Source: Bacteroidaceae bacterium
Lineage (GTDB): Bacteria; Bacteroidota; Bacteroidia; Bacteroidales; Bacteroidaceae
Reading direction: 5' to 3'
NCBI GenBank assembly: GCA_017548075.1
Contig: JAFYNL010000015.1
Span: 1 to 60,145, forward strand
DNA length: 60,145 nucleotides
Under the pieces are notes generated by a model. The model did no database searches. It was not told where the DNA came from and was given only the letters and a program-made list of their open reading frames with translations. Shown here piece after piece: positions 43,315-52,374 of the stretch. Each line of letters opens with the position of its first letter. Within the stretch, counting starts at the first letter, position 1. Both the position numbers and the translations under genes were made by a program.

Positions 43315-43321
43315 AATGGGC
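43298..43321. repeat. 24-bp repeat, copy 2, over the nth stop codon
   Basis: Exact inverted copy of 27864-27887. It covers the end of the nth coding sequence and is followed by a T run, so part of it may serve as a 3' end signal. Confidence 0.7.
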
Positions 43322-43662
43322 GTTTTTTGAATTTACGATAAATTCTAAAACTCGCGAGACGCGCAACTTGGAAATTTGCTTCATGGTTGCAGGTATCTGA
43401 TGCCGAAAAGTGTGACCATACTATAGAGAAGTGATTCTATTATTATATAATAATAATAGACCTAAATCTATGAGGTAGGGTCTGTGTTTTTGGTTGCATA
43501 ATTGTGCAACCGCAACCTTCCCTCCCCTCCTTTTCCCACTTGTTGAAAATCTTTCAAATTGCTGCTGAAAATCGGCTGAATTGGAGCGTTGAAATTTGGC
43601 AGCGTGCGAATTATGTCGTACCTTTGCAGTGTAATCAGAAATAACACACGCAGGTGCGCATG

Positions 43663-43742
43663 CCAACGTAACACGTTAAGTTATAGAACAACACACGTGA
43701 AGTTCATCAACATAACACTTCAAGTTAGGCAAGTTCACTGGC
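43663..43742. repeat. Degenerate ~22-nt repeats, locus C
   Basis: About three and a half units of 22 nt, such as CAACGTAACACGTTAAGTTA, ACAACACACGTGAAGTTCAT and ACATAACACTTCAAGTTAGG. They lie downstream of the promoter-like pair at 43595-43626. Confidence 0.55.
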
Positions 43743-43767
43743 GACGACAGGAAACTATGTGAAACAT

Positions 43768-43798
43768 TTTGCGATTTAAGAAATAAATCGTAAATTTG
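43768..43798 (+). promoter_or_regulatory. Promoter of the metalloprotease-like gene
   Basis: TTTG (43768-43771), exactly 19 bp, TAAATTTG (43791-43798). It lies 23 bp before the ATG. Confidence 0.8.
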
Positions 43799-43821
43799 CA
43801 CTCAGAATTAATTATACAACT

Positions 43822-46005
43822 ATGAAAAAAAATCTTATTTGCTTCATTCTTCTGCTCTCAGCGCTAAATCTGATGGCAGACACTAATGTTACTAACACCT
43901 ATGTGCAGAACCCCGACTTCGAAGCAAGGTTCGCAGGCTGGATTAACGACGGATTCTACTTCGTCACCAATTCCAGCTTCGGCCAGAAACAGGGCAAAAT
44001 CTATATGGAACGATGGGTTGGTTCAGGCGGTAAAATACCTAATGTGGAGATTTGTCAGGACCTCTATCTGCCCGCAGGAACCTACACACTGATGGCTGGT
44101 TGCCACAACATCCAACAGTCGGGCAGCATTCCCGAGTGCACAGGAGCAATGCTCTATGCAAACGATGAATCTGTCACAGTAACCGAAAGCAAGGATTACA
44201 GTCTAACCTTTACGGTCTTACAAGGAGTGACTCGCATCGGGTTCAAAGTGACCTCTACGAACGCCAACTGGGCTGCCATCGACAATGTGAAGCTTACACA
44301 ACTCGACACCAACCTGGAAGCAGAATATGCGGAGCTGCAGAAACTCATCACAAAGGCCGAGGAGGTGCTTGGCGAAGGCGAGGGGGCTACAGAACTGGCC
44401 GCTGCCATTAACGACGCCAAAGGTCTGATAGAGGGAGGCACGAACGAAGAGATCGGTTCAATAGCCAAGAGCCTCAGCGATGCCACGCTGAACTACCGCA
44501 TTCTGAACGCAACAGGAGCAACGCCCAAAATAACATCCCTCAACAAGTTTGTGGCAGCTGGCGCGACAATTCTTCTAGCACGCATGACGGCACAGCCAAC
44601 CACAGCATCTGCCGTTTTGGAAAAGGGATTCTGCTGGAGCACCAATCCAGAGCCAACCATCTTCGACAATCGCTCTACTCGCTACTTCTCGAGCAACGGA
44701 GAGATATATTGCATGGAAAAACTGCAGCCCGGCACAATGTACTATGTGCGGCCCTACATCATGACAAAAGGCTACAAACTTGCATACGGCGACATCATTA
44801 AAGTACCCACATTGCCTAAAGGCTCAGTGACTGCCGACTATGATAATAACGGCAACACAGAGGAAAACAATCGCATAGCCTCGGCCGTGGAGGAGATAAA
44901 ATGGCTCTACAACAACCTCTCTTATGTAAGGGGTGTTAACGTAAGCGTACATTATAGTTCAGGTACTCCTACAGCCGATTGCTCTTACGGAGGTTGGATG
45001 CGAGTTGGTTCAAACGAATCATATCAACAGACAGGAACCATTCTCCACGAAACCAATCACGGAGTAGGCGTCGGTACAAGCGATGTTTGGTGGAACGGCA
45101 ATTATCGAGCAGAGGGAGACAGAGGCAAGTGGCTGGGGCCGAGAGCTACACAGATGATTCAGTTCTTGAACAAGAATAACTCTGTCTATATGACGGGCGA
45201 CAACACACACATGTGGCCCACATCAGCAGTAAGCGGTTTCAATTACGGCATCAACGGCTCGTGGGAAGACAGCTACAACCCCGAGAACACCCTACTCTAC
45301 TATGGGAATGTGCTCATCACTCACGCTCTTCATCAAGACGGACTGGTCTGCTCTTCTTCAGTAGGTTTTGCTTCGCCAGCCTATACCTTTGCCCAAGACG
45401 ATGAAACGAAATACTACATCAAGACTACCGACGTTGACTGCGGCAACGAGACTGCCCTGCTCGGAGTAAAGGAGTCGGGAGCCTTGACTATGCAACCGAT
45501 GAACACGGAAATGGCTCAGGCCGACGACAACTTTGCCTGGAACATCCTTTATGAGCCCAAGACTGCCTACTATTATCTGCGCAATGTGGGCACAGGACGT
45601 CTGATGAGCTACTCAAGCCAACAATTCAGAACCACGCCCCGCACTTCGCCCTCCACAAACGAGCGTGTGCAACTGCTGCCATCGAGGTCAACCTACAAGA
45701 AAAGTACACTCAAAACTTCATCCTACTGGCTAACCATCAACAAGAACGCACTGACGGCCAAAAACGAGACGACCGTGGGCAGTGCCAGCTTTGATGCCAA
45801 CGACGGCAACACCAAGCAACACTGGCTGATACTTACTGAAAAGGAAATGGAGGTCTTCGATCAGTTCTGGACAGGGATTGACGAAATACAATCGACAATT
45901 GATAATGACGACGACACTTGGTACTCGCTGGATGGCAGACGCGTTGAGAAGAAGCAATTAAAACGTGGTATTTACATAAAGAACGGAAAAAAGATTCTCT
46001 TCTGA
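43822..46005 (+). CDS. Secreted putative zinc metalloprotease
   Basis: The 727-residue protein has a signal peptide (LICFILLLSALNLMA) and an N-terminal jelly-roll-like carbohydrate-binding region (about 20-155). A helical FIVAR-like stretch spans about 165-225, with a middle domain after it. At about 408 lies HETNHGVGVGT, an HExxH zinc site, though the third metal ligand is not at the classical metzincin spacing. The C-terminal part (about 520-690) looks like a ricin-type beta-trefoil (YYIKTTDVDCGNETALLGVK). It ends in the secreted-protein tail WYSLDGRRVEKKQLKRGIYI. It probably acts at the cell surface on glycoproteins; this is inference. Confidence 0.65.
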   Translation: MKKNLICFILLLSALNLMADTNVTNTYVQNPDFEARFAGWINDGFYFVTNSSFGQKQGKIYMERWVGSGGKIPNVEICQDLYLPAGTYTLMAGCHNIQQSGSIPECTGAMLYANDESVTVTESKDYSLTFTVLQGVTRIGFKVTSTNANWAAIDNVKLTQLDTNLEAEYAELQKLITKAEEVLGEGEGATELAAAINDAKGLIEGGTNEEIGSIAKSLSDATLNYRILNATGATPKITSLNKFVAAGATILLARMTAQPTTASAVLEKGFCWSTNPEPTIFDNRSTRYFSSNGEIYCMEKLQPGTMYYVRPYIMTKGYKLAYGDIIKVPTLPKGSVTADYDNNGNTEENNRIASAVEEIKWLYNNLSYVRGVNVSVHYSSGTPTADCSYGGWMRVGSNESYQQTGTILHETNHGVGVGTSDVWWNGNYRAEGDRGKWLGPRATQMIQFLNKNNSVYMTGDNTHMWPTSAVSGFNYGINGSWEDSYNPENTLLYYGNVLITHALHQDGLVCSSSVGFASPAYTFAQDDETKYYIKTTDVDCGNETALLGVKESGALTMQPMNTEMAQADDNFAWNILYEPKTAYYYLRNVGTGRLMSYSSQQFRTTPRTSPSTNERVQLLPSRSTYKKSTLKTSSYWLTINKNALTAKNETTVGSASFDANDGNTKQHWLILTEKEMEVFDQFWTGIDEIQSTIDNDDDTWYSLDGRRVEKKQLKRGIYIKNGKKILF

Positions 46006-46048
46006 CGGGAAAAAGAATAATTTTCTTTTTTAATTCACAATTATGTCG

Positions 46049-46056
46049 TAAATTTG
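46049..46056 (+). promoter_or_regulatory. Promoter -7 box of pgk
   Basis: TAAATTTG with a T-rich -33 region (46026-46029 TTTT) 19 bp upstream. It lies 40 bp before the pgk ATG. Confidence 0.65.
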
Positions 46057-46096
46057 CAGCGCAAAAGAAAATCAACCAACATAACACATTTACATT

Positions 46097-47365
46097 ATGA
46101 CTATTTCTGATTACAACTTTGCCGGCAAAAAGGCAATTGTGCGCGTTGACTTCAACGTGCCCCTGAACGAGAATGGCGAGATTACCGACGATACCCGTAT
46201 CCGTGGTGCGCTCCCCACACTGAAGAAGATTATCGCTGATGGTGGTGCTGCCATCATTATGAGCCACATGGGCAAACCCAAAGGTAAGGTGAACCCCAAA
46301 CTCTCTCTCGGCCAGATTCGTGGTGCCGTGGAGAAGGCTCTTGGTTGTCCCGTTGCATTTGCTCCTGATTGCGCTAAGGCTCAGGACGCAGCTAAGGCTT
46401 TGAAGATGGGTGAAGCTCTCATGCTCGAGAACCTCCGCTACTATCCTGAAGAGGAAGGCAAGCCCGTAGGTATCGACAAGGAAGACCCTGCTTACGAAGA
46501 GGCTAAAAAGGCAATGAAGGCAAGCCAAAAGGAGTTTGCAAAGACACTTGCAAGCTATGCTGACTGCTATGTGATGGATGCCTTTGGTACTGCTCACCGC
46601 AAGCATGCTTCTACTGCCGTTATCGCTGACTACTTCGATGCTGACAACAAGATGCTCGGCTTCCTGATGGAGAAAGAGGTAAAGGCTGTCGATAACGTTC
46701 TCTCTAACATCAAGCGCCCCTTCGTTGCCATCATGGGTGGCTCTAAGGTAAGCACAAAGATTGGTATCATCGAGAACCTGCTCGGCAAGGTGGACAAACT
46801 CATCCTCTGCGGTGGTATGACCTACACCTTCATGAAGGCTCATGGCGGCGAAATCGGCAATTCAATCGTTGAGTTGGACAAGCTCGATGTGGCTCTTGGC
46901 GTTGAAGAAATGGCTAAGAAGAACGGCGTTGAACTCGTTCTGGCTGAGGATAGCGTTTGTTGCACAGGTTATGACTTCGGTACATTCAGCGTTAAGCCCG
47001 GAGCTGAGGTTAAGACTTTCCCCAGCAATGCCATCGAAGATGGTTGGGACGGTCTCGATGTAGGTCCTAAGAGTCAGGCTAAGTTCGCAAAGGCAATCGA
47101 AGGTGCAAAGACGATTCTCTGGAATGGTCCTGCAGGTTGCTTCGAGTGTGATGATTTCTGCGCTGGCTCTCGTGCAGTAGGCGAAGCAGTAGCTAAGGCA
47201 ACTGCAGAAGGCGCTTTCTCTCTCATTGGTGGTGGTGACTCTGTTGCTTGCGTCCACAAGTTCGGTCTTGAGGATAAGGTCAGCTACATCTCTACTGGTG
47301 GTGGCGCTCTTCTCGAAGCCATCGAAGGTAAGGTTCTTCCTGGCGTTGCAGCCATCAAAGGTTAA
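46097..47365 (+). CDS. pgk: Phosphoglycerate kinase
   Basis: The 422-residue protein is a clear Pgk: [19 protein letters not shown] and SHMGKPKG in the N-domain, EPxxxx-type ATP site with [10 protein letters not shown] in the C-domain, and the C-terminal [13 protein letters not shown]. It makes ATP from 1,3-bisphosphoglycerate in glycolysis. It has its own promoter, and codon use is more biased (for example GCT, AAG) than in neighbours, as expected for a highly expressed gene. Confidence 0.97.
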   Translation: MTISDYNFAGKKAIVRVDFNVPLNENGEITDDTRIRGALPTLKKIIADGGAAIIMSHMGKPKGKVNPKLSLGQIRGAVEKALGCPVAFAPDCAKAQDAAKALKMGEALMLENLRYYPEEEGKPVGIDKEDPAYEEAKKAMKASQKEFAKTLASYADCYVMDAFGTAHRKHASTAVIADYFDADNKMLGFLMEKEVKAVDNVLSNIKRPFVAIMGGSKVSTKIGIIENLLGKVDKLILCGGMTYTFMKAHGGEIGNSIVELDKLDVALGVEEMAKKNGVELVLAEDSVCCTGYDFGTFSVKPGAEVKTFPSNAIEDGWDGLDVGPKSQAKFAKAIEGAKTILWNGPAGCFECDDFCAGSRAVGEAVAKATAEGAFSLIGGGDSVACVHKFGLEDKVSYISTGGGALLEAIEGKVLPGVAAIKG

Positions 47366-47368
47366 GAT

Positions 47369-48268
47369 TTGAAACAAATTCTACTGGCAATTATAGCCAC
47401 AATCATGCTGGCCTCCTGCTCTCAGCGACAGGAGGCCACGCAGTTTAAGGCAGACAGTCTGGGCATCGACACTACTGTCCTTCGAGTAGCCGTTATGCCT
47501 GCAATGAACTGCTTGCCTGTCTATTATGCAGAATGGAGCGGGCTTGCCGATAGTCTGGGTTTGGAGATGGAACTCCTTCGCTATCAGGCACAAATGGATA
47601 TCGATACGGCCATCACCAATGGTCACGCAAACATTGCGTTTACCGACCTGATTCGTTTGGCCCGACTCTCAAAACAGGTTCCTCTCACGCCTTTTGCTTC
47701 CTGCAACGAGACGCTCTCGCTCATCTCGCTCAAGACGAAACGAGTGAAGCAAGTCAACCAAATGAAGGAGCAAATGATAGCTGTGACTCGCTTTTCTGCA
47801 ACGGACTTCTGGTGCGACCGTATGCTCGATAGCACTCGGACAAGCTACAACGACATCTATCGTCCGCAAGTCAACGATGTCAGGCTTCGTGCTGAGATGC
47901 TTCGGCTTGGACTCATCGATGCAGCTATGATGGGAGAGCCTTATGCCACTTGGATGACAATGCTCGGCCACAAACGCCTCTTCCAGACGACCAACAAGCA
48001 AACTCAACTCTATGCTTGGGCAGCCGATAGTACCGTTACGAGAACGCATTTGCAGACTTTCCGCAAGTTGTTGAATGAAGCCACAGAACGCCTGAGCAAA
48101 GCAAGCGAGGCAAGCCTTCTTCGCGACATCCTGAAGCAGGAATATCAAATACCCGCAGAAGTGGTCGACTCCATGGAACTCCAGCCTCTCACAAAGGTTT
48201 CCAATGTTCGTCAGGCCGACACAGAAGAAGCCGAAAAGTGGCTCAACAAAAAGAAGAAAATCAAGTAA
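47369..48268 (+). CDS. Periplasmic substrate-binding-like lipoprotein
   Basis: The 299-residue protein has a lipobox (ATIMLASC) and a type 2 periplasmic binding fold similar to NMT1/SsuA-type proteins: VLRVAVMPAMNCLPVYYAEW, then LEMELLRYQAQMDIDTAI and IDAAMMGEPYATWM. No ABC partner genes are next to it, so what it binds is unknown. The start is TTG at 47369, 3 bp after the pgk stop, so it may be read through from pgk. Its stop overlaps the next ATG by one base. Confidence 0.72.
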   Translation: MKQILLAIIATIMLASCSQRQEATQFKADSLGIDTTVLRVAVMPAMNCLPVYYAEWSGLADSLGLEMELLRYQAQMDIDTAITNGHANIAFTDLIRLARLSKQVPLTPFASCNETLSLISLKTKRVKQVNQMKEQMIAVTRFSATDFWCDRMLDSTRTSYNDIYRPQVNDVRLRAEMLRLGLIDAAMMGEPYATWMTMLGHKRLFQTTNKQTQLYAWAADSTVTRTHLQTFRKLLNEATERLSKASEASLLRDILKQEYQIPAEVVDSMELQPLTKVSNVRQADTEEAEKWLNKKKKIK

Positions 48269-50352
48269 TGATAGATTCCAAGACGCTTCGTCTCATCACC
48301 CAGAATGGCTTGCAGGCTTTTGCCCTTGGTCGCATTCTGGACGGGATTGCCGCTCTGCGCACTCTCCTGCCCTATTGTGCGACTGAGACGGTCATTTGTG
48401 CTGAAGCGGAGAGCCTCGAGAAGAACTATCACTATATGCTTTCGTTCCTTCGCAAAGGAGGTGACGACCAGAAGCGAAACGAGGTTCAGGCAAAGATTCA
48501 GAAGCAAGGAATTGCCCTCCTGGAACAAGCCAGTCGCTCTATTCGTCTCAGTTTGAACGAAGATCGATACAGTAAGGCTGCGACCACTTTGCAAGAGGGC
48601 GGGAAGGAAGATATTCTGAAGAAATGGAACAGTCTGCTCACGCCAGAAGAACTGGGCGAGGTTCAGGACGACCTTTTCGACCTGCTTTGGACTTCGCCGC
48701 TTTGGACGGCTCAAGATATGGCGCTTTGGTACGACTTTCTGCTTGGGCAAAGGGAAATGGTTCAGCAACACCTTGCAGGAGCGCTTTTCCTTTCTGCCTG
48801 GGAATATTTCGATGCCGAGAAGATGCAGTTGCTTGCGCTCCTCACCGATAGCGAGAGCCATCGGACTCGCCTTCAAGCCGCCACCTATCTGCTTCTGCTC
48901 AAGCTCCGTCACAAAGAGTTCGAGCCACTTATGCCGCCTTTGCCCGACCGCCTTCGTTCACGCAAAAACAGAGTCCCCGCTCAGGTTCAATATGAAATGC
49001 TCCTCATGCTCGTTTCAGAAAAGGATATGGAGCACGAACTGAAAGAAGCAGAGAGTCTTACGAACGATTTGCTCAACGGCAAAGAAAAGTTGAACGCCAA
49101 GAACATTAAAGGCATTATTGCGCTGAGAGGACGTTATCTGAGGAATCGTCTTCAACGAGGACTCGACCTCAATCTCTCCAAAGCGCCTCTACTCCACAGC
49201 TGCAAATACCTGAATCGCATCTCGCATTGGTTCCTGCCTTTCGACAAGAATCATCCGCTCTTCCAATCGGTCATGATTGACGAAAACGGCAACGAGAAGC
49301 AAAAGTTCTCCGTACTTATCGACCTCATCCTCGATTGCGATGTTGACAAACTCGCCACACTCTATCTTGTGGCAAATGATAGCGACTTCTCCAAAGCCGT
49401 TCAGCAGTTCGACGAGCAAGAGATTCCCGACCTCGAGAACGCCGTCATTCCAGAGTATTCGTTCCGCTTCATCATGCAGGACCTCTTCCGTTTCTTCGTG
49501 CATTCTCCCTTGAGTTCGCAGCTCTACAACCCTTTCCGAGGGAAAGATACGCTCCTCGACTTCCCTCAGCTCATCAGCCTCTTTACTGCTGACGACCTCA
49601 TAAGTTGTTGTCGCCTTTTGCTCGAGCTGGAGCGTTATCATGATGCCCTCGTTGCGGTAGACAACCTCATCAGTCGCGAAGGCGCCTCTGTTGCAGCCCT
49701 TCAGGTTAAAGCTCAAGCTCTCAGGCACTTGAAGCGATATTCTGAGGCTATCAATACTATGCGAAATGCTGAGATTCTGGAGCCTGAGAATAAAGAAGTC
49801 CTGCAATTTCTCGTCGAATGCTATGCCCTTCAAAATCGCTTTGAGGAAGAGCTGGAGTATCTGCAAAGACTCGCAGAACTCAATCCAGACGAGCGAACCT
49901 ATCGCCGACTCATTCCCATCGCCTTGGATAAGTTGGGCAGGAAAGAGGAAGCTCTTGGGCTCTTCTTCAAGCTTGACTACGAATCGACGGAAAATGACGA
50001 TGATTACGACACCATTATCTCCTGCATCGCCGATACAGCCCTCGATTTGGGCAAACTCGATGTGGCTAAGCGATACACAGAAAAGGAGTTGGAACTTTAC
50101 GACGGAAAGAATACGATTGCTCAGCTCAGAATGGGCCACATCAAACTCTTAGAAAGCGATTGGAAGGGTGGTCTCGACCATTATGAGCAATATGTCAACC
50201 TTTGTTGCGAGGAGTCGGGCAAGGACATCAAATATGCTTTGGCGCATTTCAAAGCCGAACAGGAACGACTTCTGGCTCTCGGCATCAAGCAAGAAGACCT
50301 TCTTCTCATCTACGACATCTTGCAATCTGCTTCCGAAAATCTCGAGGCATAA
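48268..50352 (+). CDS. TPR-repeat protein
   Basis: The 694-residue soluble protein is mostly helical. TPR-like pairs are clearest at about 474-565 (AALQVKAQALRHLKRYSEAI, then YALQNRFEEELEYLQRLAEL and ALDKLGRKEEALGLF). No catalytic motif is seen. TPR arrays hold protein complexes together. It starts at ATG 48268, overlapping the lipoprotein stop, so the pair is probably co-translated. Confidence 0.75.
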   Translation: MIDSKTLRLITQNGLQAFALGRILDGIAALRTLLPYCATETVICAEAESLEKNYHYMLSFLRKGGDDQKRNEVQAKIQKQGIALLEQASRSIRLSLNEDRYSKAATTLQEGGKEDILKKWNSLLTPEELGEVQDDLFDLLWTSPLWTAQDMALWYDFLLGQREMVQQHLAGALFLSAWEYFDAEKMQLLALLTDSESHRTRLQAATYLLLLKLRHKEFEPLMPPLPDRLRSRKNRVPAQVQYEMLLMLVSEKDMEHELKEAESLTNDLLNGKEKLNAKNIKGIIALRGRYLRNRLQRGLDLNLSKAPLLHSCKYLNRISHWFLPFDKNHPLFQSVMIDENGNEKQKFSVLIDLILDCDVDKLATLYLVANDSDFSKAVQQFDEQEIPDLENAVIPEYSFRFIMQDLFRFFVHSPLSSQLYNPFRGKDTLLDFPQLISLFTADDLISCCRLLLELERYHDALVAVDNLISREGASVAALQVKAQALRHLKRYSEAINTMRNAEILEPENKEVLQFLVECYALQNRFEEELEYLQRLAELNPDERTYRRLIPIALDKLGRKEEALGLFFKLDYESTENDDDYDTIISCIADTALDLGKLDVAKRYTEKELELYDGKNTIAQLRMGHIKLLESDWKGGLDHYEQYVNLCCEESGKDIKYALAHFKAEQERLLALGIKQEDLLLIYDILQSASENLEA

Positions 50353-50364
50353 AGCGAAGTTCGG

Positions 50365-50470
50365 CAACTTCACTCGTTAACTTTGTAAACTTCACCAGTT
50401 AACTTTGCAAACTTCACTCGTTACGTTTGCGATTAACCCACGTTATCTTTGCCATCATAACTGGGGTTAT
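50365..50470. repeat. Tandem ~22-nt repeats, locus D
   Basis: Four to five units between convergent genes, for example AACTTCACTCGTTAACTTTG and AAACTTCACCAGTTAACTTT. Each carries a TAnnTTTG-like box (TAACTTTG twice, TACGTTTG, TATCTTTG). The array ends in AACTGGGGTTA, overlapping the stop of the next gene. Confidence 0.65.
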
Positions 50471-51036
50471 CCGTTATTGATGATAAGCCTGTAATAATCA
50501 GGGATATAGTTGACTCTGTAGCGGAAAAGGTTGCGACCAACCGGACCATCAGAAACTATGCCGCAGTCGTTCAGATTATAGGTCCGACCACAATTGTAAC
50601 ACTTGGCATAGCCGCTCGGCTGAAGCACTAAATTCTTCGTAATATTGTAGGTCTGATAGCAATTGGAGCAAGCAAGGTCGAAACAAACGACTCGCTGCAC
50701 ATCCTCGCCCATCTCGGGAATTGTAAGCTTGCCCACAATGAAACCGCTCAATCCGAGATAGGGAGCACTATAACCCGCAATAGCAGTTATGTTGATGGAT
50801 GAAGTATGGTTCGAGGCATCGGTGAAAAGGAACTTTTGGCCGTCGCTCTTGATGGTGCAGTACTCGCCCATACTCTCGCAAGCGGTAAAGAGGACGGGGG
50901 CTTGAGTGACGTTCTCAATAGTCAGCCTCGCCCGCATATTGCAGTATTTGTTGTTCACCTCGCCTTCCCTACAGGAAAAGCAGACAAGGGAAAGCAGACA
51001 ACAGACAATTGCTCTTTGAACCTTGAATTTATTCAT
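50467..51036 (-). CDS. Lipoprotein with Rieske-like/zinc-ribbon cysteine pairs
   Basis: The 189-residue protein has a lipobox (LLSLVCFSC) and, near residues 120-155, two cysteine pairs in the order CFDLACSNC and YAKCYNCGRTYNL. The layout recalls a Rieske domain, but the histidines expected for a 2Fe-2S Rieske site are replaced by cysteines, so a zinc ribbon or rubredoxin-like site is more likely. The ATG overlaps the argH stop by 8 bp (ATGAATAA), so it is the last gene of that operon. Confidence 0.65.
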   Translation of the reverse strand: MNKFKVQRAIVCCLLSLVCFSCREGEVNNKYCNMRARLTIENVTQAPVLFTACESMGEYCTIKSDGQKFLFTDASNHTSSINITAIAGYSAPYLGLSGFIVGKLTIPEMGEDVQRVVCFDLACSNCYQTYNITKNLVLQPSGYAKCYNCGRTYNLNDCGIVSDGPVGRNLFRYRVNYIPDYYRLIINNG

Positions 51037-52369
51037 TTTGAATCAATTCTTTTTCCGCCGCTTCTGCCTTTTCGAAGTGGAAGCCGTCCCAAGTTTGTTC
51101 AAAGAGGGCTGCAATCTCCTTTGTACAGAGGTTTCCGATGCTGCCTTCATGAGTGTGATGAACTTCCTTCTTGGGAACGAACTTACCTGTCTCAATGTCA
51201 AGCCCGACCTTCTTGTAGGCATCGCGGAAAGGCATTCCTTCGCTTGCCAATCGGTTCACTTCCTCCACAGAGAACATAAGATCGTAACGGCTGTCATCAA
51301 GGATGTGCTCGTTGACCTCGAGCCGAGCAATGATGTAGGTCGCCATTTGAAGGCACTCTCTCAACTCCTGGAAGGCTGGCAGGAAGACTTCCTTGATAAT
51401 TTGCAAGTCGCGGAAGTAACCGCTTGGCAAGTTGTTCATGATGAGCGTAACTTGCTGAGGCAGAGCCTGAAGCTTGTTGCATTTGGCGCGAGTCAGCTCG
51501 AAGACATCTGGGTTCTTTTTGTGCGGCATAATGCTCGAGCCAGTCGTACATTCCTTGGGAAGTTTGATGAAGCCGAAGTTCTGACTATTGAAGAGGCAGG
51601 CATCGAAGGCAAGCTTGCTGACGGTTCCCGCAATTCCAGCCAAAGCAAAGGCCACATCTCTCTCCGTCTTGCCCCTTCCCATCTGGGCATAAACGACGTT
51701 GTAGTCGAGCGAATCAAAGCCCAACAACTCCGTCGTCATCGTCCTATTCAAGGGGAACGAAGAGCCGTAACCCGCGGCTGAACCGAGGGGATTGCGATTG
51801 GTGATGCGATAGGCGGCTTGCAGGAAAACGAGGTCGTCCACCAAACTCTCCGCATAAGCTCCCAACCAAAGGCCAAAGCTACTGGGCATTGCCACTTGCA
51901 GATGGGTGTAGCCAGGCATGAGAACGCCTTTGTAACGCTCGCTCTGCTTCTGCAACTCGTTGAAGAGACTGCGCACATCTTCTGCCACAAGACGCAATTG
52001 CTTGCGGATAAAGAGCTTCAAATCGACGAGCACTTGGTCGTTGCGGCTTCGCCCGGAATGAATCTTCTTGCCCACATCTCCCAATCGGCGAGTAAGCAGA
52101 AGTTCCACTTGCGAATGAACATCTTCTACGCCTTCCTCAATGACGAAACGACCTTCCTTGATTTCAGTCAGAATGTTTCGCATCTCAGCCAACAAAGTCG
52201 TGAGTTCGTTTTTCTCGAGCAACCCAATACTCTCGAGCATAGTGATGTGAGCCATCGAGCCAAGTACGTCTGCCTCAGCGAGATACATATCCATTTCGCG
52301 GTCACGACCAATGGTGAAGCGCTCTATTTCCGCCGTCACCTCATATCCTTTGTCCCAAAGCTTTGCCAT
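51029..52369 (-). CDS. argH: Argininosuccinate lyase
   Basis: The 446-residue protein has the fumarase/lyase signature GSSIMPHKKNP (about 272-282), HSGRSRNDQV near 98 and GYTHLQVAMP near 140. It cleaves argininosuccinate to arginine and fumarate in the last step of arginine synthesis. The start MAKLWDKGYEV at 52369 is preferred; an N-terminal extension would run into the upstream SRPBCC gene. It follows that gene by 5 bp. Confidence 0.95.
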   Translation of the reverse strand: MAKLWDKGYEVTAEIERFTIGRDREMDMYLAEADVLGSMAHITMLESIGLLEKNELTTLLAEMRNILTEIKEGRFVIEEGVEDVHSQVELLLTRRLGDVGKKIHSGRSRNDQVLVDLKLFIRKQLRLVAEDVRSLFNELQKQSERYKGVLMPGYTHLQVAMPSSFGLWLGAYAESLVDDLVFLQAAYRITNRNPLGSAAGYGSSFPLNRTMTTELLGFDSLDYNVVYAQMGRGKTERDVAFALAGIAGTVSKLAFDACLFNSQNFGFIKLPKECTTGSSIMPHKKNPDVFELTRAKCNKLQALPQQVTLIMNNLPSGYFRDLQIIKEVFLPAFQELRECLQMATYIIARLEVNEHILDDSRYDLMFSVEEVNRLASEGMPFRDAYKKVGLDIETGKFVPKKEVHHTHEGSIGNLCTKEIAALFEQTWDGFHFEKAEAAEKELIQNE

Positions 52370-52374
52370 AATAT

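Larger units (their letters stand above)
43315..43821. other. 507-bp non-coding gap with promoter-like site and AT hairpin
   Basis: The gap includes an AT-rich inverted repeat at about 43435-43460 (CTATTATTAT/ATAATAATAG). A plus-strand promoter-like pair follows: TTTG at 43595-43598 and TACCTTTG at 43619-43626, 20 bp apart. Then come the repeat array at 43663 and the metalloprotease promoter at 43768. Short frames on the minus strand here have no start context or motif and are not called. Confidence 0.5.

Noticed and set aside
43421-43674. Short minus-strand frames in the gap after nth
   Set aside because: They overlap the promoter-like site and repeats and show no signal peptide, domain or start context.
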